In this document: positions 20,483 through 21,849 of the stretch, one piece after another
Position numbering within the stretch: position 1 is the first letter of the stretch
Layout: the number at the start of each line of letters is the position of its first letter
Assembly (NCBI GenBank): GCA_965660075.1
Contig: CBFHYO010000048.1
Coordinates: 1-21,849, forward strand
Direction of reading: 5' to 3'
DNA length: 21,849 nt
Source of the DNA: CAYYFV01 sp965660075
GTDB lineage: Bacteria; Patescibacteriota; Gracilibacteria; UBA1369; GCA-2718715
Program-made: the position numbers and the translations under genes
Notes under the pieces: generated by a model
What the model saw: only the letters and a program-made list of their open reading frames with translations
What the model was told of the DNA's origin: nothing
Database searches by the model: none

Positions 20483-21847
20483 GATGTTTTTACCCCAGCC
20501 TGTGGATTCCATTCTGTCATCTAAGCAAAATAGATTATTTATTTTTTGTTGTGACAGGTTTTCACAAATATGATTAATGTTGTTACCTGTGTTTGGAATA
20601 GCAATTTCTATAAAGGCATTGTTGGCTTGTTGTTCTTTTATTTTGTAGTAAAAATGACTAGGTGATCCAATTGGAAGTTTTGTTAAAATTGCTTTAGAAC
20701 AACCACTAAGGTCTGGATTAAATTTAAGTAAAAAATGATGAGTACATAGGAGAATTTGAGCACTTGCGTTGTTATCAGATAGGTTACTAAGAATTTTACC
20801 TTTAGATCCTGATTGGTTTTGAGCAAGCAGTTCAATCCCTAAGTTTTGGAATTTTAAGCAAAGTTGTTCGTAAATTTGTTTGATATTATCGTTTGATGGG
20901 CAGATAACTATAGCTTTTTCGGAGATATCTTTGAGTGATTCATATAGAGTTTCTGAAAGTACATTGATATATTCTGGAGTTTTTTGTCCGACACTTAAAT
21001 TGTGCGTCTGAATCATAAATTTGTTGCCTTCTTGTGTGTTTTTTATTTTCACATTGTGACCTCTCATAAATTCTAAAACATGTCTTTTGGATACTTCTAA
21101 ATCATGAGAAATACTTTTAAGAATAGGTGTGTTGGAATCAATAAGCATTGATTGAACATAACCTGTTTTGGCATCTTGTTTTAATTTTGCTACCTTTTGT
21201 TCTTGTTCTTTTGTTAGATTAAGTTGTTCTAGTTCAAAAATGAACTCTCCAAATTCTTTTTGTGTCAATCCAAATCTGTCTAGTAAACCAAAGAAGTTTT
21301 GTTCTGGCCCGATACCAAGGTAAGAGTGAAGATATTTGCTAAGATGGTAAAAAATAAATGTGACTTTTTCTGACTCATTGTTTTTTTCGAAATCGGAAGC
21401 TTTTATAGTGTTTTCTTGAGTTTTGAGAAAACTTTCCTCTAAATAAGGACCATCTATTATTTCTATAGGAGTTTTTAATGGTAACTCGTTGTGTTTTTTG
21501 TATTCAAATAGAGTTTCAAGGCTGCATATCCATGAGCCTGTTTCTAGATTCTCAAAATCTTTTTGGCAGAACTTACTCAGTTTATTAAACTGATCAGATC
21601 TAAAATTAATGTGATTGATATGTAGTTTTTTATGTAGATGTGACTTTGAAAGAATTCTCATAAGGCTGTAAAAATCACTGTTGTGATCTTTTATGCATGT
21701 TTCTACATCGTCTATATTGATGTAAAAGTTGGGATTTAATAATTCTTGTTGGTTTAATTTTTTTAGTTGTTTAACCCTGTTTTGGTCAACTGCCAAAATA
21801 ATATTTTCTTGGGTAAAATCTAGCTCGCTACTATTGTTTTCTATTTG
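20447..21847 (-). CDS. Divergent DinG/Rad3-like helicase, C-terminal part (cut by window edge)
   Basis: The frame is open to the right edge without an ATG, so the 466 visible residues are the C-terminal part of a longer protein; a TTG at 21796 is not a credible start. The last 180 residues follow the order of the DinG C-terminal helicase domain: KAIVICPSNDNIKQIYEQL, then GIELLAQNQSGSKGKIL, then a strand (ASAQILLCTHHFL), then KAILTKLPIGSPS (for the usual KLPF.SP) and LFCLDDRMESTGWGKNIKKHL (for LDpR..YG..fl). But the QxxGRxIR motif VI is missing: the sequence reads NINHICENLSQQKIN there, and the WEGVD-like position is also lost. Walker A/B would lie upstream or are lost. Probably a degenerate or non-hydrolysing relative. 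Family call by pattern only. Confidence 0.45.
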   Translation of the reverse strand, partial: QIENNSSELDFTQENIILAVDQNRVKQLKKLNQQELLNPNFYINIDDVETCIKDHNSDFYSLMRILSKSHLHKKLHINHINFRSDQFNKLSKFCQKDFENLETGSWICSLETLFEYKKHNELPLKTPIEIIDGPYLEESFLKTQENTIKASDFEKNNESEKVTFIFYHLSKYLHSYLGIGPEQNFFGLLDRFGLTQKEFGEFIFELEQLNLTKEQEQKVAKLKQDAKTGYVQSMLIDSNTPILKSISHDLEVSKRHVLEFMRGHNVKIKNTQEGNKFMIQTHNLSVGQKTPEYINVLSETLYESLKDISEKAIVICPSNDNIKQIYEQLCLKFQNLGIELLAQNQSGSKGKILSNLSDNNASAQILLCTHHFLLKFNPDLSGCSKAILTKLPIGSPSHFYYKIKEQQANNAFIEIAIPNTGNNINHICENLSQQKINNLFCLDDRMESTGWGKNIKKHLDSFIEFI

Positions 21848-21849
21848 AA

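Noticed and set aside
1..21849. Alternative genetic code with TGA as Gly or Trp
   Set aside because: Conserved enzymes (uvrB, pgm, lpdA, rpe, phosphatases) show no in-frame TGA and use normal Gly and Trp codons.

Overview
The window is AT-rich (about two thirds A+T by eye), densely coded bacterial DNA that uses the standard genetic code. It mixes core genes (smpB, uvrB, rpe, pgm, lpdA, two tRNA-Arg genes) with several proteins I cannot place in a family. Compact spacing, lipoate scavenging, many orphan proteins and the absence of Shine-Dalgarno sequences would fit a small-genome lineage such as Patescibacteria (CPR). No marker here proves that, so the lineage is inference only.

Left part (1-3800): the 5' end of a leftward AI-2E/PerM-type membrane protein runs off the edge. 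Rightward of it are two exported proteins: a Tyr/Asn-rich secreted protein, and a lipoprotein with a 12-residue acidic repeat followed by thrombospondin-type-3 calcium-binding repeats. A SpoU/TrmH RNA methyltransferase follows. Facing it, behind a near-perfect sigma70-type promoter, is a leftward pair: a 42-residue single-span membrane peptide and a host-attachment (Host_attach/baeRF-like) protein.

Middle (3800-11090): all rightward. smpB; a sugar-phosphate block with phosphohexomutase, a degenerate RpiB-like protein and Rpe; a 449-residue orphan; a DedA/VTT membrane protein; and two tandem PPP-type metallophosphatases joined by a one-base stop/start overlap.

Right-middle (11079-15808): all leftward. 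A branched-chain aminotransferase with a long extra N-terminus sits behind tRNA-Arg(UCG). Upstream lies a periplasmic-binding-protein-like remnant, in frame behind a stop codon with an uncharacterised ORF, which itself sits behind tRNA-Arg(GCG). Two further unknown proteins share a hairpin terminator. This is the most accessory-looking stretch.

Right part (15900-21849): uvrB, then a lipoate-protein ligase split into two overlapping genes (C-domain gene first, catalytic gene second), then dihydrolipoyl dehydrogenase under its own promoter. Together the last three suggest scavenged lipoate is attached to a 2-oxoacid dehydrogenase or glycine-cleavage protein encoded elsewhere. A leftward DinG/Rad3-like helicase fragment, lacking an obvious motif VI, runs off the right edge.

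Across the window no assigned start has a Shine-Dalgarno sequence, many starts lie about 10-30 bases after a -10 box, and six promoters share the extended form TG[CT]TATA[AC][TA].
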